Source: Oscillospiraceae bacterium (lineage in GTDB: Bacteria; Bacillota; Clostridia; Oscillospirales; Oscillospiraceae). Taken from it: DNA of 53,026 nucleotides. The position numbers and the translations under genes were made by a program. This document shows positions 15,735 through 22,960 of the stretch, piece by piece. The stretch is from the NCBI GenBank assembly GCA_015067465.1, contig SVMK01000006.1, forward strand, positions 1 through 53,026, written 5' to 3'. Numbering within the stretch: position 1 is the stretch's first letter; every line of letters begins with the position of its first letter. The notes beneath the pieces were generated by a model. That model did no database searches and was not told where the DNA came from. It worked only from the letters and a program-made list of their open reading frames with translations.

Positions 15735-16775
15735 ATAAAACTCCGCACACTTGATGACGAATATCTGTCCTTTTTCTGCGCAGCGCTGAGCAACGTGCTG
15801 GACGCAGGCCTGCCGGTCAGCGAGGGCATTTCCCTGATGGGCGAAGAGGAAGACGATGACGACCTGAAAGCGATGCTCGACCGCCTTTACGAACGTCTGG
15901 GCTACGGAACCACCGTTTTCGCCGCTTTCACCGAGGAAGGCGTGTTTCCGGAATATATGCTCAATATGATCGACCTCGGCGAGCAGACCGGTCACCTCGC
16001 AACGGTGTTTCACAAGCTGGCTGCCTATTACGACAAGCAGGTTCACATCCGCTCCGTCATTCGCAGCGCAGTGGCATACCCCGCCATGCTGTTTGTGATC
16101 ATTCTGGCCGTGTTTTTCGTGTTCCTTACCGAAGTTTTGCCCGTTTTCAAGGATGTTTTCGCGCAGTTGGGCGCCACGATGCCCCCCTTCGCCACCGCTC
16201 TGCTGAATTTCGGCATTGGTCTCGGCAAGGCAAAGTGGGTTTTACTCGGCGTTCTGGTTGCCGTGCTGGTTTATCTCATCCTCTGCCGCACCGTGCGCAG
16301 CGTTCGCGATGCTTCGATGAATCTGCTGACCCGCCTGTTCGGCGGCTCCGCGCTCGGCCTGAAGGTTTCTCTGGCACGTTTTGCCGCCGCGATGAATCTG
16401 AGCTATTCCGGATTGTCCGACGTGCAGGAAGCGCTGGCAATGTCCGAGCGGTTTTCTTCGAGCAAAGCGCTGGAGGAAAAGATTCGCCGCTGCCATGCGG
16501 AAATTGAAGCCGGAAAAGGCGTTGCCGAGGCGATGTCCGCGTCCGATCTGTTCTCTTCCATTGACTGCAAGATGCTCAGCATCGGCGCAAAAACCGGATG
16601 CGTGGACGAAGTATTGGAAACCATCGCGGTTCACACCGAAGAGGACATGGACGAAGCGCTCGAGAAGGCAACCGGCCGCGTGGAGCCCGTGATCGTGCTG
16701 ATCCTCTCCGTTTGCGTCGGCCTGCTGCTGCTCACCGTGATGCTCCCGCTGGTCAGCATCATGTCCGTGATCTGA
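15735..16775 (+). CDS. GspF/PilC-type inner membrane platform protein, apparent ATA start
   Basis: About 346 residues with two T2SSF domains (about 15-130 and 210-335) and three hydrophobic helices (near 110-135, 170-200 and the C-terminus), as in type IV pilus platform proteins. The family N-terminus (LSFFCAALSNVLDAGLPVSEG) begins before the first usual start, a GTG at 15795 without a ribosome binding site. A strong GAGGAGGAG lies at 15719-15728 and the codon six bases after it, in frame and just after an in-frame TGA, is ATA (15735). I therefore place the start at ATA; GTG 15795 (326 residues) is the conventional alternative. It heads an operon of pilin-like genes and pilT. Confidence 0.85.
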   Translation: MKLRTLDDEYLSFFCAALSNVLDAGLPVSEGISLMGEEEDDDDLKAMLDRLYERLGYGTTVFAAFTEEGVFPEYMLNMIDLGEQTGHLATVFHKLAAYYDKQVHIRSVIRSAVAYPAMLFVIILAVFFVFLTEVLPVFKDVFAQLGATMPPFATALLNFGIGLGKAKWVLLGVLVAVLVYLILCRTVRSVRDASMNLLTRLFGGSALGLKVSLARFAAAMNLSYSGLSDVQEALAMSERFSSSKALEEKIRRCHAEIEAGKGVAEAMSASDLFSSIDCKMLSIGAKTGCVDEVLETIAVHTEEDMDEALEKATGRVEPVIVLILSVCVGLLLLTVMLPLVSIMSVI

Positions 16776-16785
16776 GGCGCTGTCT

Positions 16786-17106
16786 ATGAAAAGAGAGAAG
16801 AAAGCCGTCATCCCGCGCGCTGCCGTGGTAACGCTGCTGCTGTTTGCGGTGCTGCTGATCTGTGTGCTCAGCGGTGTCCGTCAGGCGGCGCAGGCACAGA
16901 AAACAGAGGCAAAGCGCATTTTGGAAGACAGCCTCTACCGCGCCGCCGTGAGCTGCTATGCCATTGAGGGCCGCTACCCCGACACGCTGGAATACCTTAC
17001 GGATAACTATGGCGTTTATATCGACGAAACGAAATATGCCGTATTTTACGACATATTCGCATCCAACCTGATGCCGGACATCACCGTGCTTGACAAGCAG
17101 CCGTGA
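16786..17106 (+). CDS. Small pilin-like membrane protein
   Basis: A 106-residue protein with one N-terminal membrane helix (about 12-32) and a small outer domain starting RRAAVSCYAIEGRYPDTLEYL-like, the pattern seen after the helix in pseudopilins (a coiled stretch, then a Y-x-x-EG-x-YP-x-x-L region). It lacks a prepilin peptidase site with the usual Gly-Phe. It starts 10 bases after the gspF stop and is followed by another pilin-like gene. Role in a pilus-like fibre is inferred from context. Confidence 0.7.
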   Translation: MKREKKAVIPRAAVVTLLLFAVLLICVLSGVRQAAQAQKTEAKRILEDSLYRAAVSCYAIEGRYPDTLEYLTDNYGVYIDETKYAVFYDIFASNLMPDITVLDKQP

Positions 17107-17149
17107 ATCCCTGCCCCGGAATCACTGACCGAAAGGAATTAGGTTATAC

Positions 17150-17635
17150 ATGGGAAAAAGTTCTCAGACGATCGGGTTTATCATCAGCCTGATCCTTATA
17201 TGCCTGTTCGCAGTCTGCGTGTTTCTGGTGCTGGCAACCGGCGCGGAGATTTATAAAGACATCTCCGGCGTCATGGACACGCAGTTCGGCGCGCAAACCG
17301 CCCTTGGCTACACCGCAACAAAAGTCCGCCATTTCGACATTGCCGAGAGCGTGAGCGTCGGCAAGCTGGTTGAAACGGACGCAATCATCCTGCGCGAAAC
17401 CATCGACGGCAGCGAATACCACACCTATCTCTACAACCACGACGGCTATCTCTGCGAGCTGTTTTGCGAAGCGGATTCCGGACTCCGCCCGGAGGACGGA
17501 CAGCAAATCATCGCAGTGGACGGCTTTGAATTCAAGCTGGACGGGAGCATGCTCCACATTGCATGCGAAACAAACGGCAGCACCATCACGCAAAGCATCT
17601 ATCTGCGCAGCGGAGAGGCGGGTGAGGCGGCATGA
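17150..17635 (+). CDS. Pilin-operon membrane protein, DUF4860-like
   Basis: A 161-residue protein with one N-terminal membrane helix (about 7-32) and a beta-rich outer domain (about 50-155). It resembles proteins I recall as DUF4860 from similar Clostridia loci, but that name is from memory. No peptidase cleavage motif. A short AAAGGA site precedes ATG 17150. Its stop overlaps the next start by four bases (ATGA), so translation is coupled. Confidence 0.7.
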   Translation: MGKSSQTIGFIISLILICLFAVCVFLVLATGAEIYKDISGVMDTQFGAQTALGYTATKVRHFDIAESVSVGKLVETDAIILRETIDGSEYHTYLYNHDGYLCELFCEADSGLRPEDGQQIIAVDGFEFKLDGSMLHIACETNGSTITQSIYLRSGEAGEAA

Positions 17636-18033
17636 AAAAACGATCGAAAACCCCGCTTTCCCTGATTGAAATCACCACAATGGTCCTGATTTTTTCCCTC
17701 TGCGCCTCCATCTGCATGCGCCTGTTTGTGTCCGCAAACGAAAAGGCGAACCGCAGCAGCGATCTTGCCTGCGCCGTTGGCTGGGCACAAACCGCAGCTG
17801 ACACCTACAAAAGCTGCGGCGGCGACCATGCGGCGGCGGCACAGCAGCTCGGCGCAGACATTTCCGGCAAAACCGCAACGCTGTGGTTTGACAACGGCTG
17901 GAACGTGTGTGCGCAGTCGGGCGGCAGCTTTTGCCTGACGCTCACCGACGGGGATCCCGCCGGGGTCAGCGTTTCACACGCCGGCGGCGAGGTGCTTTTC
18001 GCGCTGGAAGTAAAGGCGGTGCCCTATGGATAA
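17632..18033 (+). CDS. Prepilin-like protein
   Basis: A 133-residue protein whose start resembles a type IV prepilin: basic MKKRSKTP, then LSLIEITTMVLIFSLCASICM, with Glu five positions into the hydrophobic helix as in GFTLIE pilins, although Pro-Leu replaces Gly-Phe. The rest is a short outer domain rich in Gly and Ala. It overlaps its neighbours on both sides (ATGA before, 8 bases after), which supports tight co-translation with them. Confidence 0.72.
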   Translation: MKKRSKTPLSLIEITTMVLIFSLCASICMRLFVSANEKANRSSDLACAVGWAQTAADTYKSCGGDHAAAAQQLGADISGKTATLWFDNGWNVCAQSGGSFCLTLTDGDPAGVSVSHAGGEVLFALEVKAVPYG

Positions 18034-18478
18034 AAAAAGACGCACGGGCACAGCCCGCTTCAACATCGGCATCGCATCCATCATCTGCATCTTTGCGGTG
18101 CTTGGCCTGACCATTTTCGCCGTACTCTCGGTTTCCACCGCAAGCGCGGAAGCCAAACTGGCGGACAAATATGCCGCCTCCGTCACGGACTACTACGCCG
18201 CCGACCGCCGCTGCTCCGATATTGCCTGCCGTTTCGGCGCGCTTTGGGAATCCGGCGCGGATGCGCAGGCGCTGCGCGCACTGGCGCAGGAGCTTGACGC
18301 AAGCTTTGAGTCGGACGGCACAGAAGCACAAATCAGCTACAGCGTTCCCATCGACGGCACGCAGAACCTGAGCGTAACGCTCCGCCTGGGTGCATCGTTC
18401 CGCATCGAACGCTGGCAAACAGAAAACGCCGGAGAGTGGCTCCCCGATACGGAGCTGAATCTCTGGGACGGAACTTGA
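18026..18478 (+). CDS. Pilin-operon membrane protein, unknown family
   Basis: A 150-residue protein with one helix (about 14-38) followed by an Ala-rich, partly coiled stretch and a beta-rich tail. It looks like a minor pilin or assembly partner because of size, topology and place, but has no diagnostic motif. The start overlaps the previous gene by 8 bases and the stop is 10 bases before pilT. Confidence 0.65.
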   Translation: MDKKRRTGTARFNIGIASIICIFAVLGLTIFAVLSVSTASAEAKLADKYAASVTDYYAADRRCSDIACRFGALWESGADAQALRALAQELDASFESDGTEAQISYSVPIDGTQNLSVTLRLGASFRIERWQTENAGEWLPDTELNLWDGT

Positions 18479-18488
18479 GGAGGAACCT

Positions 18489-19547
18489 ATGTCCGGATTT
18501 TTTGAAATCATCCAGCAAGCCATGGAGCAAAAGGCGTCCGACGTTTTTATCGTTTCCGGACAGCCGATCTCTTTCAAAATCAATAAGCGCATCGTCCCGA
18601 TCGACGATGACCGCGTTATGCCCGAGCGCGCTCACATTCTGGTGGCGGAAGCCTACGCCGCTGCAAAGCGCGATATGGCGCGCCTGATCGAAAAGGGCGA
18701 CGACGACTTTGCCATTTCCATGACCGGCATCGGCCGCATGCGCATGTGCGCCTACAAGCAGCGCGGCTCTCTGGCCGCCGTTGTTCGCATGGTGTCGTTC
18801 CAGATCCCCGATTACAGACAGATCGGCATCCCGGAAAACGTGATTAGCTGCGCGCAGGCGCAAAAGGGCCTTGTTCTTGTAACCGGCCCTGCCGGAAACG
18901 GCAAATCCACCACGCTCGCGTGCATCATCGATCAGATCAACAAAACGCGCAACGGTCATGTGATCACACTGGAAGACCCCATCGAATTTCTCTACCGCAA
19001 CGACAAATGCATCATCAGCCAGCGCGAAATCGAGCAGGACACCCAAAACTATGTCACGGCCATCCGCGCCAGCCTGCGTCAGGCGCCGAATATCATTCTG
19101 CTCGGCGAAATGCGCGACTATGAAACCATCAGCGCCGCAATGACCGCCGCAGAAACGGGCCATCTGGTGCTCTCCACGCTCCACACCGTTGGCGCCGCCG
19201 ACACCGTTGACCGCATTATCGACATTTTCCCGCCCTCGCAGCAGCAGCAGGTGCGTGTTCAGCTGAGCATGCAGCTCCACGCCGTTGTGTCGCAGCAGCT
19301 GGTCCCCACCGTGGACGGCGGCGTTGCCCCGGCATTTGAGGTCATGTTTGCTAACAACGCAATCTGCAACCTGATCCGTGACGCAAAGGTGCACCAGATC
19401 GACTCCGTGATCGCCACATCGTCCGCACAGGGCATGATCAGCATGGACAACAGCCTGCTGGATCTGTATTCGCGCAAGCTCATCACCAAGGAAACCGCGC
19501 TGACCTATTCTCAGCACCCGGAAATCATCGCAAAGCGCCTTGACTGA
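18489..19547 (+). CDS. pilT: PilT-like type IV pilus retraction ATPase
   Basis: A 352-residue secretion ATPase. Walker A is GPAGNGKSTT (about 136-145), the Asp box ITLEDPIEF near 160, Walker B IILLGEMRD near 200, and the His box STLHTVGAADTVDRII near 227, as in PilT/PilU. GGAGG lies just before ATG 18489. It is the only motor of the operon: no PilB-type extension ATPase and no prepilin peptidase are in the window. It may drive retraction or, as the sole motor, both directions; that is inference. Confidence 0.92.
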   Translation: MSGFFEIIQQAMEQKASDVFIVSGQPISFKINKRIVPIDDDRVMPERAHILVAEAYAAAKRDMARLIEKGDDDFAISMTGIGRMRMCAYKQRGSLAAVVRMVSFQIPDYRQIGIPENVISCAQAQKGLVLVTGPAGNGKSTTLACIIDQINKTRNGHVITLEDPIEFLYRNDKCIISQREIEQDTQNYVTAIRASLRQAPNIILLGEMRDYETISAAMTAAETGHLVLSTLHTVGAADTVDRIIDIFPPSQQQQVRVQLSMQLHAVVSQQLVPTVDGGVAPAFEVMFANNAICNLIRDAKVHQIDSVIATSSAQGMISMDNSLLDLYSRKLITKETALTYSQHPEIIAKRLD

Positions 19548-19568
19548 TCGTAAATTCCCAATAAACGC

Positions 19569-19618
19569 AAAAAACCCGCCTGCCCTGCAGCACTGCCTGC
19601 ACGGCGGGCGGTTTTTTT
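19569..19618 (+). terminator. Terminator of the pilus-like operon
   Basis: GC-rich arms (AACCCGCCTGCC against GGCGGGCGGTT, imperfect) followed by seven T. Confidence 0.8.
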
Positions 19619-19666
19619 ATGCCTTGAGCGCGCCTCTTGCCGCGGCGACGCTCAAAAACAGCGACG

Positions 19667-19695
19667 GAGCCCTGCCTCGAATTGAAGCAGGGCTC
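19667..19695 (-). terminator. Hairpin after the EP-repeat gene
   Basis: Perfect stem GAGCCCTGC (19667-19675) with GCAGGGCTC (19687-19695). On the minus strand the T-rich tract comes about 10 bases later, so it is a weak or factor-assisted terminator. Confidence 0.5.
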
Positions 19696-19735
19696 TGGCG
19701 GAAGGTATATTTTTGAATGGAGGTAAGGATATGAA

Positions 19736-20941
19736 TCAGCAATCGGTTTCGGACTTTTTACGCATCGCAGCGGTTGCGATCAGGCCGCACAGGCTGAGCA
19801 CTGCAACGATGAGCATTGCGTTGCGCACGGTGGAGGCAGCGCCGGTTGCGGGGGTTGCGTCCAGAGGAACATCCTCGTCCTCAATGTCGGTCATCTCTTC
19901 TTCGGGCTCGCCGGTGAGGGGAACTTCCTCGTCCTCGATGAGTTCAACTTCCTCTTCGGGTTCATCTGCCAGAGGAGTTTCCTCTTCAAAAATCTCTACG
20001 GTTTCGTTGGAATCGTAGAAATATTCGTTGTCGATTTCGTTTTCGTTTTTGATTTCTTCCTTGGGTTCTTCCTTGCGCTCGGTGACGTTTTCTTCAACCA
20101 CAGGCTCTTCAACTACGGGTTCTTCAACTTCGGGCTCTTCAACTACGGGTTCGTCAGCTTTGGGCTCGTCGACTACGGGCTCGTCAACTGCGGGCTCGTC
20201 AACTTCGGGCTCGTCAACTGCGGGCTCGTCAACTTCGGGCTCGTCAACTTCGGGCTCGTCAACTACGGGCTCGTCAACTTCGGGCTCGTCAACTGCGGGC
20301 TCGTCAACTTCGGGCTCGTCAACTACGGGCTCGTCAACTACGGGCTCGTCAACTTCGGGCTCTTCAACTTCGGGCTCTTCAACTTCGGGCTCTTCAACTT
20401 CGGGCTCGTCGACTTCAGGCTCTTCAACTACGGGCTCTTCAACTACGGGTTCTTCAACTTCGGGCTCTTCAACTTCGGGCTCTTCAACTTCGGGCTCTTC
20501 AACTGCAGGCTCTTCAACTACGGGTTCTTCAACTACGGGTTCTTCAACTTCGGGCTCTTCAGTGCCCGTGCTGCCGGCACCAACATTGAAGGTGCCGCCA
20601 AGCTTCATGCCGCCGATATTGACAGAGACGTTCACACCAAAACCGTTTTCTCCAAACTGAATGTCGCCGATGTTGATATCAAAGCCGCCCTCGAACGGGT
20701 TGCCAAACTGCGCATCAATCGTGCCGTCAACATGAACATCGCCGTTTTCGCCGCTGTAAGTGCCCTCAACAGTGCCGTCTTCGGTGACGTTGCCTTCTGC
20801 GGACCAGAAGCCGCCAAACCAGTCGGTGAAAGAAGCGCCGAACGGATGGCTGTTGCCTTCTGCAGCAGACGCGGAAACGCTGAGTCCTGCGGTCATGACC
20901 AGAACGAGGACAACCGCAAACATCTTCTTGAGCTTCTTCAT
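19736..20941 (-). CDS. Secreted EP-rich pentapeptide-repeat surface protein
   Basis: A 401-residue protein. Signal peptide 1-27 (KKLKKMF, hydrophobic core, SASA). Residues 30-125 are a Gly-rich, probably beta-structured domain. Residues about 131-285 are 31 tandem pentads of the type xVEEP or xVDEP; the middle copies carry Asp, the outer copies Glu. Residues 290-355 are acidic. The end has TPATG, a hydrophobic stretch ([18 protein letters not shown]) and RKKSETDC, which resembles an LPxTG-type sorting signal with an unusual first residue; similar VPLTG and VPLD words occur just before. It is probably wall-anchored with the repeats as a stalk. GAAGGAGAAGAG precedes the ATG. Confidence 0.85.
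   Translation of the reverse strand: MKKLKKMFAVVLVLVMTAGLSVSASAAEGNSHPFGASFTDWFGGFWSAEGNVTEDGTVEGTYSGENGDVHVDGTIDAQFGNPFEGGFDINIGDIQFGENGFGVNVSVNIGGMKLGGTFNVGAGSTGTEEPEVEEPVVEEPVVEEPAVEEPEVEEPEVEEPEVEEPVVEEPVVEEPEVDEPEVEEPEVEEPEVEEPEVDEPVVDEPVVDEPEVDEPAVDEPEVDEPVVDEPEVDEPEVDEPAVDEPEVDEPAVDEPVVDEPKADEPVVEEPEVEEPVVEEPVVEENVTERKEEPKEEIKNENEIDNEYFYDSNETVEIFEEETPLADEPEEEVELIEDEEVPLTGEPEEEMTDIEDEDVPLDATPATGAASTVRNAMLIVAVLSLCGLIATAAMRKKSETDC
20087..20551. repeat. 15-bp tandem minisatellite
   Basis: About 31 tandem copies of a 15-bp unit (plus-strand type GGGCTCGTCAACTTC, with TCT/TCG and GCG/ACG/TCG variants) encode the EP pentads. Unit length is a multiple of three, so copy-number changes keep frame. 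Confidence 0.95.
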
Positions 20942-20995
20942 AATCTCTTCTCCTTCAGCGCGATCACGTCGGCGATCGGTGTTCTTTATGACTAT

Positions 20996-21028
20996 AATAT
21001 ATATGTCCGGCGTTACACCGCGGTTACA
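20996..21028 (-). promoter_or_regulatory. SARP/OmpR-type activator box and promoter, copy 2
   Basis: Minus strand TGTAAC (21028-21023), TGTAAC (21017-21012), 10 bases, -10 TATATT (21001-20996). The core TGTAACCGCGGTGTAAC is shared with copy 3 except for one base. It drives the EP-repeat gene at 20941. Confidence 0.78.
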
Positions 21029-21128
21029 TTTCGCGATAAAAAACAGTTAAATTTCGACACAAAACAACCATTTGTATCGTTGCTTCTGTAACCTTTTCTG
21101 AAGTTTTCTATATTTTGTTCCAAAAGCA

Positions 21129-21160
21129 AATCCCCCACACAATATATTGTGTGGGGGATT
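21129..21160 (-). terminator. Terminator after the sortase gene
   Basis: A perfect 32-base palindrome centred on AATATATT with CCCCC/GGGGG arms; on the minus strand it is followed by TTTGCTTTT. Confidence 0.8.
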
Positions 21161-21233
21161 GTTACGGTTACAGCCGCAAAATATTTCGAATTTTTTTATT
21201 TGTAACTTTTTTGCGCTGCGCGTGCAGCCTCGG

Positions 21234-22076
21234 TTACGGCAGCGGCTGCTCCGCTTCGGGCGCGGGATCCGGCGTAATTTTTTTTGCAACAACGGCGAAC
21301 CGACCGTTTTCAACGTGGTAAGAACAGGTGGACAGCGTGAGCAGCTGGTCGCCGAATTCTGCCTCCACGCCGGTGTCGTAGCACTGGTTTTCGCGGATGA
21401 AGTCGAGATATTCGTTGAATTCTTCCTCGGTTTCCGCCTCGCGGAAATAGTAATAGCGGAAGCCGTCTTCGCTTTTCATGAGCACGCGGGCATAAAACGC
21501 ACCGATGATTTCGTAGGTTTGCTCCTCATAGAGCGTGTCGAAGCGGATATATTTGTGGTCTTTCCAGTAATCCTCATAGGAAAAATAATCCAAGTGGCCG
21601 AACATGGCGCTGCTTTGCATATGGTGGCCGTAAATGATGAGATTTTCGGACGTGTTAATATCATTTTTCGCATCGAGATACAGGGTGCCGCGGTTGGATG
21701 GGTTGCCGTAGAAATCGATGTCGATATATTTGTCCGGCTCATCGGGCGTATGCATAACAACATAGTCAATCGCCGTGCCATCAATCTTCAGCCAGCCGAT
21801 CGTGTCGGGGTTTTGCTCATACACCTCAGCGTATTTCTCCATCACAACGGGTTCCGGCGTGGGGGTGGGGGAGGGTTCGGGCGTTTGCGTTGCAGCGGGC
21901 ATCGGCGTTGGCGTAAGGGTGGGCAGGGGCGCCGGGGTTTGCACAACGAGCGACTGCACCTGCTTATCCGTTTGGGATTCGCGGTATTGCCCGATATAGT
22001 ACACGGCGAGCCAGCCGCCGCTGATGATAAACACCGCCGCAAAGATCAGAATGATGATTTTTCTGAGCTTGTTCAT
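21234..22076 (-). CDS. srtB: Class B sortase
   Basis: A 280-residue membrane-anchored transpeptidase. An N-terminal helix (about 7-28) is followed by a Pro/Thr-rich linker (about 45-75). The catalytic domain (80-265) has IIYGHHM with the essential His, LLTLSTCSYHVENGRF with the catalytic Cys, and the Arg five residues after the Tyr-His. The extra helix region and the TLSTC motif favour class B. It sits directly upstream of the EP-repeat protein with its possible sorting signal, so that protein is the likely substrate; this is inference. GGAGGA precedes the start; a TATAAT lies at about 22114. Confidence 0.92.
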   Translation of the reverse strand: MNKLRKIIILIFAAVFIISGGWLAVYYIGQYRESQTDKQVQSLVVQTPAPLPTLTPTPMPAATQTPEPSPTPTPEPVVMEKYAEVYEQNPDTIGWLKIDGTAIDYVVMHTPDEPDKYIDIDFYGNPSNRGTLYLDAKNDINTSENLIIYGHHMQSSAMFGHLDYFSYEDYWKDHKYIRFDTLYEEQTYEIIGAFYARVLMKSEDGFRYYYFREAETEEEFNEYLDFIRENQCYDTGVEAEFGDQLLTLSTCSYHVENGRFAVVAKKITPDPAPEAEQPLP

Positions 22077-22187
22077 GCCGCAAAATCCTCCTTCGATTTG
22101 TTTCTGTTACATATTATATATGTATCTCACCCGTTGCGCAAGCGCGCTGTTAAAAAAGCGGGTCGTCTTTCCCCTGCGCAAGCAAAG

Positions 22188-22218
22188 CGGGGCGACCGTT
22201 TTGCTTGCGGTCGCCCCG
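22188..22218 (-). terminator. Hairpin after the orphan 136-residue gene
   Basis: Perfect 11-bp GC stem (22188-22198 with 22208-22218). The T-tract is poor, but a run of six T follows about 35 bases later on the minus strand. Confidence 0.55.
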
Positions 22219-22242
22219 TGGGTGTATCACTTTTTTCAGGCA

Positions 22243-22653
22243 TTATTCGGACAGGGCGCTGTCCAGAATCATCAGCAGCTCAAGAACGCTGCGGAAGCTC
22301 GCTTCCGACTCCTCCTCCAGCCACGTAACCGTGCCCTGCCAGCTTGCGTTCTGGCGGAAATGCACATTGATGCGGAACGTCGCAATCTGGCCGCCGGCGT
22401 TTTCCGCGGGCTGCGCGCCCGTCGCGGACACAGTGGTGCCGCTGAAGCTGCGGCGCTCCATCGCGCGCTGCGGACTGTTGAGCTCATCATAGAGTTCATC
22501 CATGATCATCAGCAGCTGCATCTGGCTTTCAAATTCCAGTCCCTCCGGGAACTTCGCGTTGGTCACGGTTCCTTTCAGGTTTTTGCCCGCATAGGATTTT
22601 GCCTTGACCAGGCAGGTTTTGCTCTCAAACGGGACAAACTTGGTGTAAACCAT
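22243..22653 (-). CDS. Small conserved-looking protein, unknown function
   Basis: A 136-residue soluble protein without signal or membrane segment. The N-terminal half reads as a short beta structure (KTCLVKAKSYAGKNLKGTV), the middle has an Ala/Gly-rich loop, and the C-terminal part (FRQNASWQGTVTWLEEESEASFRSVLEL) looks like a beta-alpha unit. I do not know its function. It has a strong AAAGGAG site before ATG 22653 and its own promoter with the TGTAAC double box, shared with the EP-repeat and transglutaminase genes, which places it in the same probable regulon. Confidence 0.75.
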   Translation of the reverse strand: MVYTKFVPFESKTCLVKAKSYAGKNLKGTVTNAKFPEGLEFESQMQLLMIMDELYDELNSPQRAMERRSFSGTTVSATGAQPAENAGGQIATFRINVHFRQNASWQGTVTWLEEESEASFRSVLELLMILDSALSE

Positions 22654-22699
22654 CTTTTTTCTCCTTTCCGGAGGTAATCCTCATACTCATTATAGCCTA

Positions 22700-22732
22700 A
22701 CTATACTCGCGTCCGGTCACACCGCGGTTACA
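22700..22732 (-). promoter_or_regulatory. SARP/OmpR-type activator box and promoter, copy 3
   Basis: Minus strand TGTAAC (22732-22727), TGTGAC (22721-22716), 10 bases, -10 TATAGT (22705-22700). It drives the orphan gene at 22653 and lies about 140 bases from the SARP gene promoter. Confidence 0.75.
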
Positions 22733-22873
22733 AAACGCGAAAAAATAAATTAATAATTTTTTATTTTTATCTTTTTTCCCTCTAATTAATGTAAGTAACA
22801 TACATGTATACTGTATTTTGCTCCAAAATGTTCGGATTTTAGTTGTATATGTATCCAAAATTTCATTTTTCGG

Positions 22874-22902
22874 TTGTAATTGCAAATCTGCGGGGATATA
22901 AT
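22874..22902 (+). promoter_or_regulatory. Promoter of the SARP-like gene
   Basis: TTGTAA (22874-22879), 17 bases, TATAAT (22897-22902). The 22741-22870 stretch between this and box copy 3 is AT-rich and holds no gene. Confidence 0.75.
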
Positions 22903-22960
22903 TAATTGGTTTGATTTGTTCCCAAAACTGTCGTTGCAACGACGGAGGATACATATTATT

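Noticed and set aside
20087-20551. CRISPR array
   Set aside because: The repeats are contiguous 15-bp coding units without spacers, and no cas gene is present.
20028-20660. Plus-strand frame encoding SGSSTSGSS repeats
   Set aside because: It is the antisense of the 15-bp minisatellite; it has no ribosome binding site and the minus-strand protein has signal peptide and sorting-like end.
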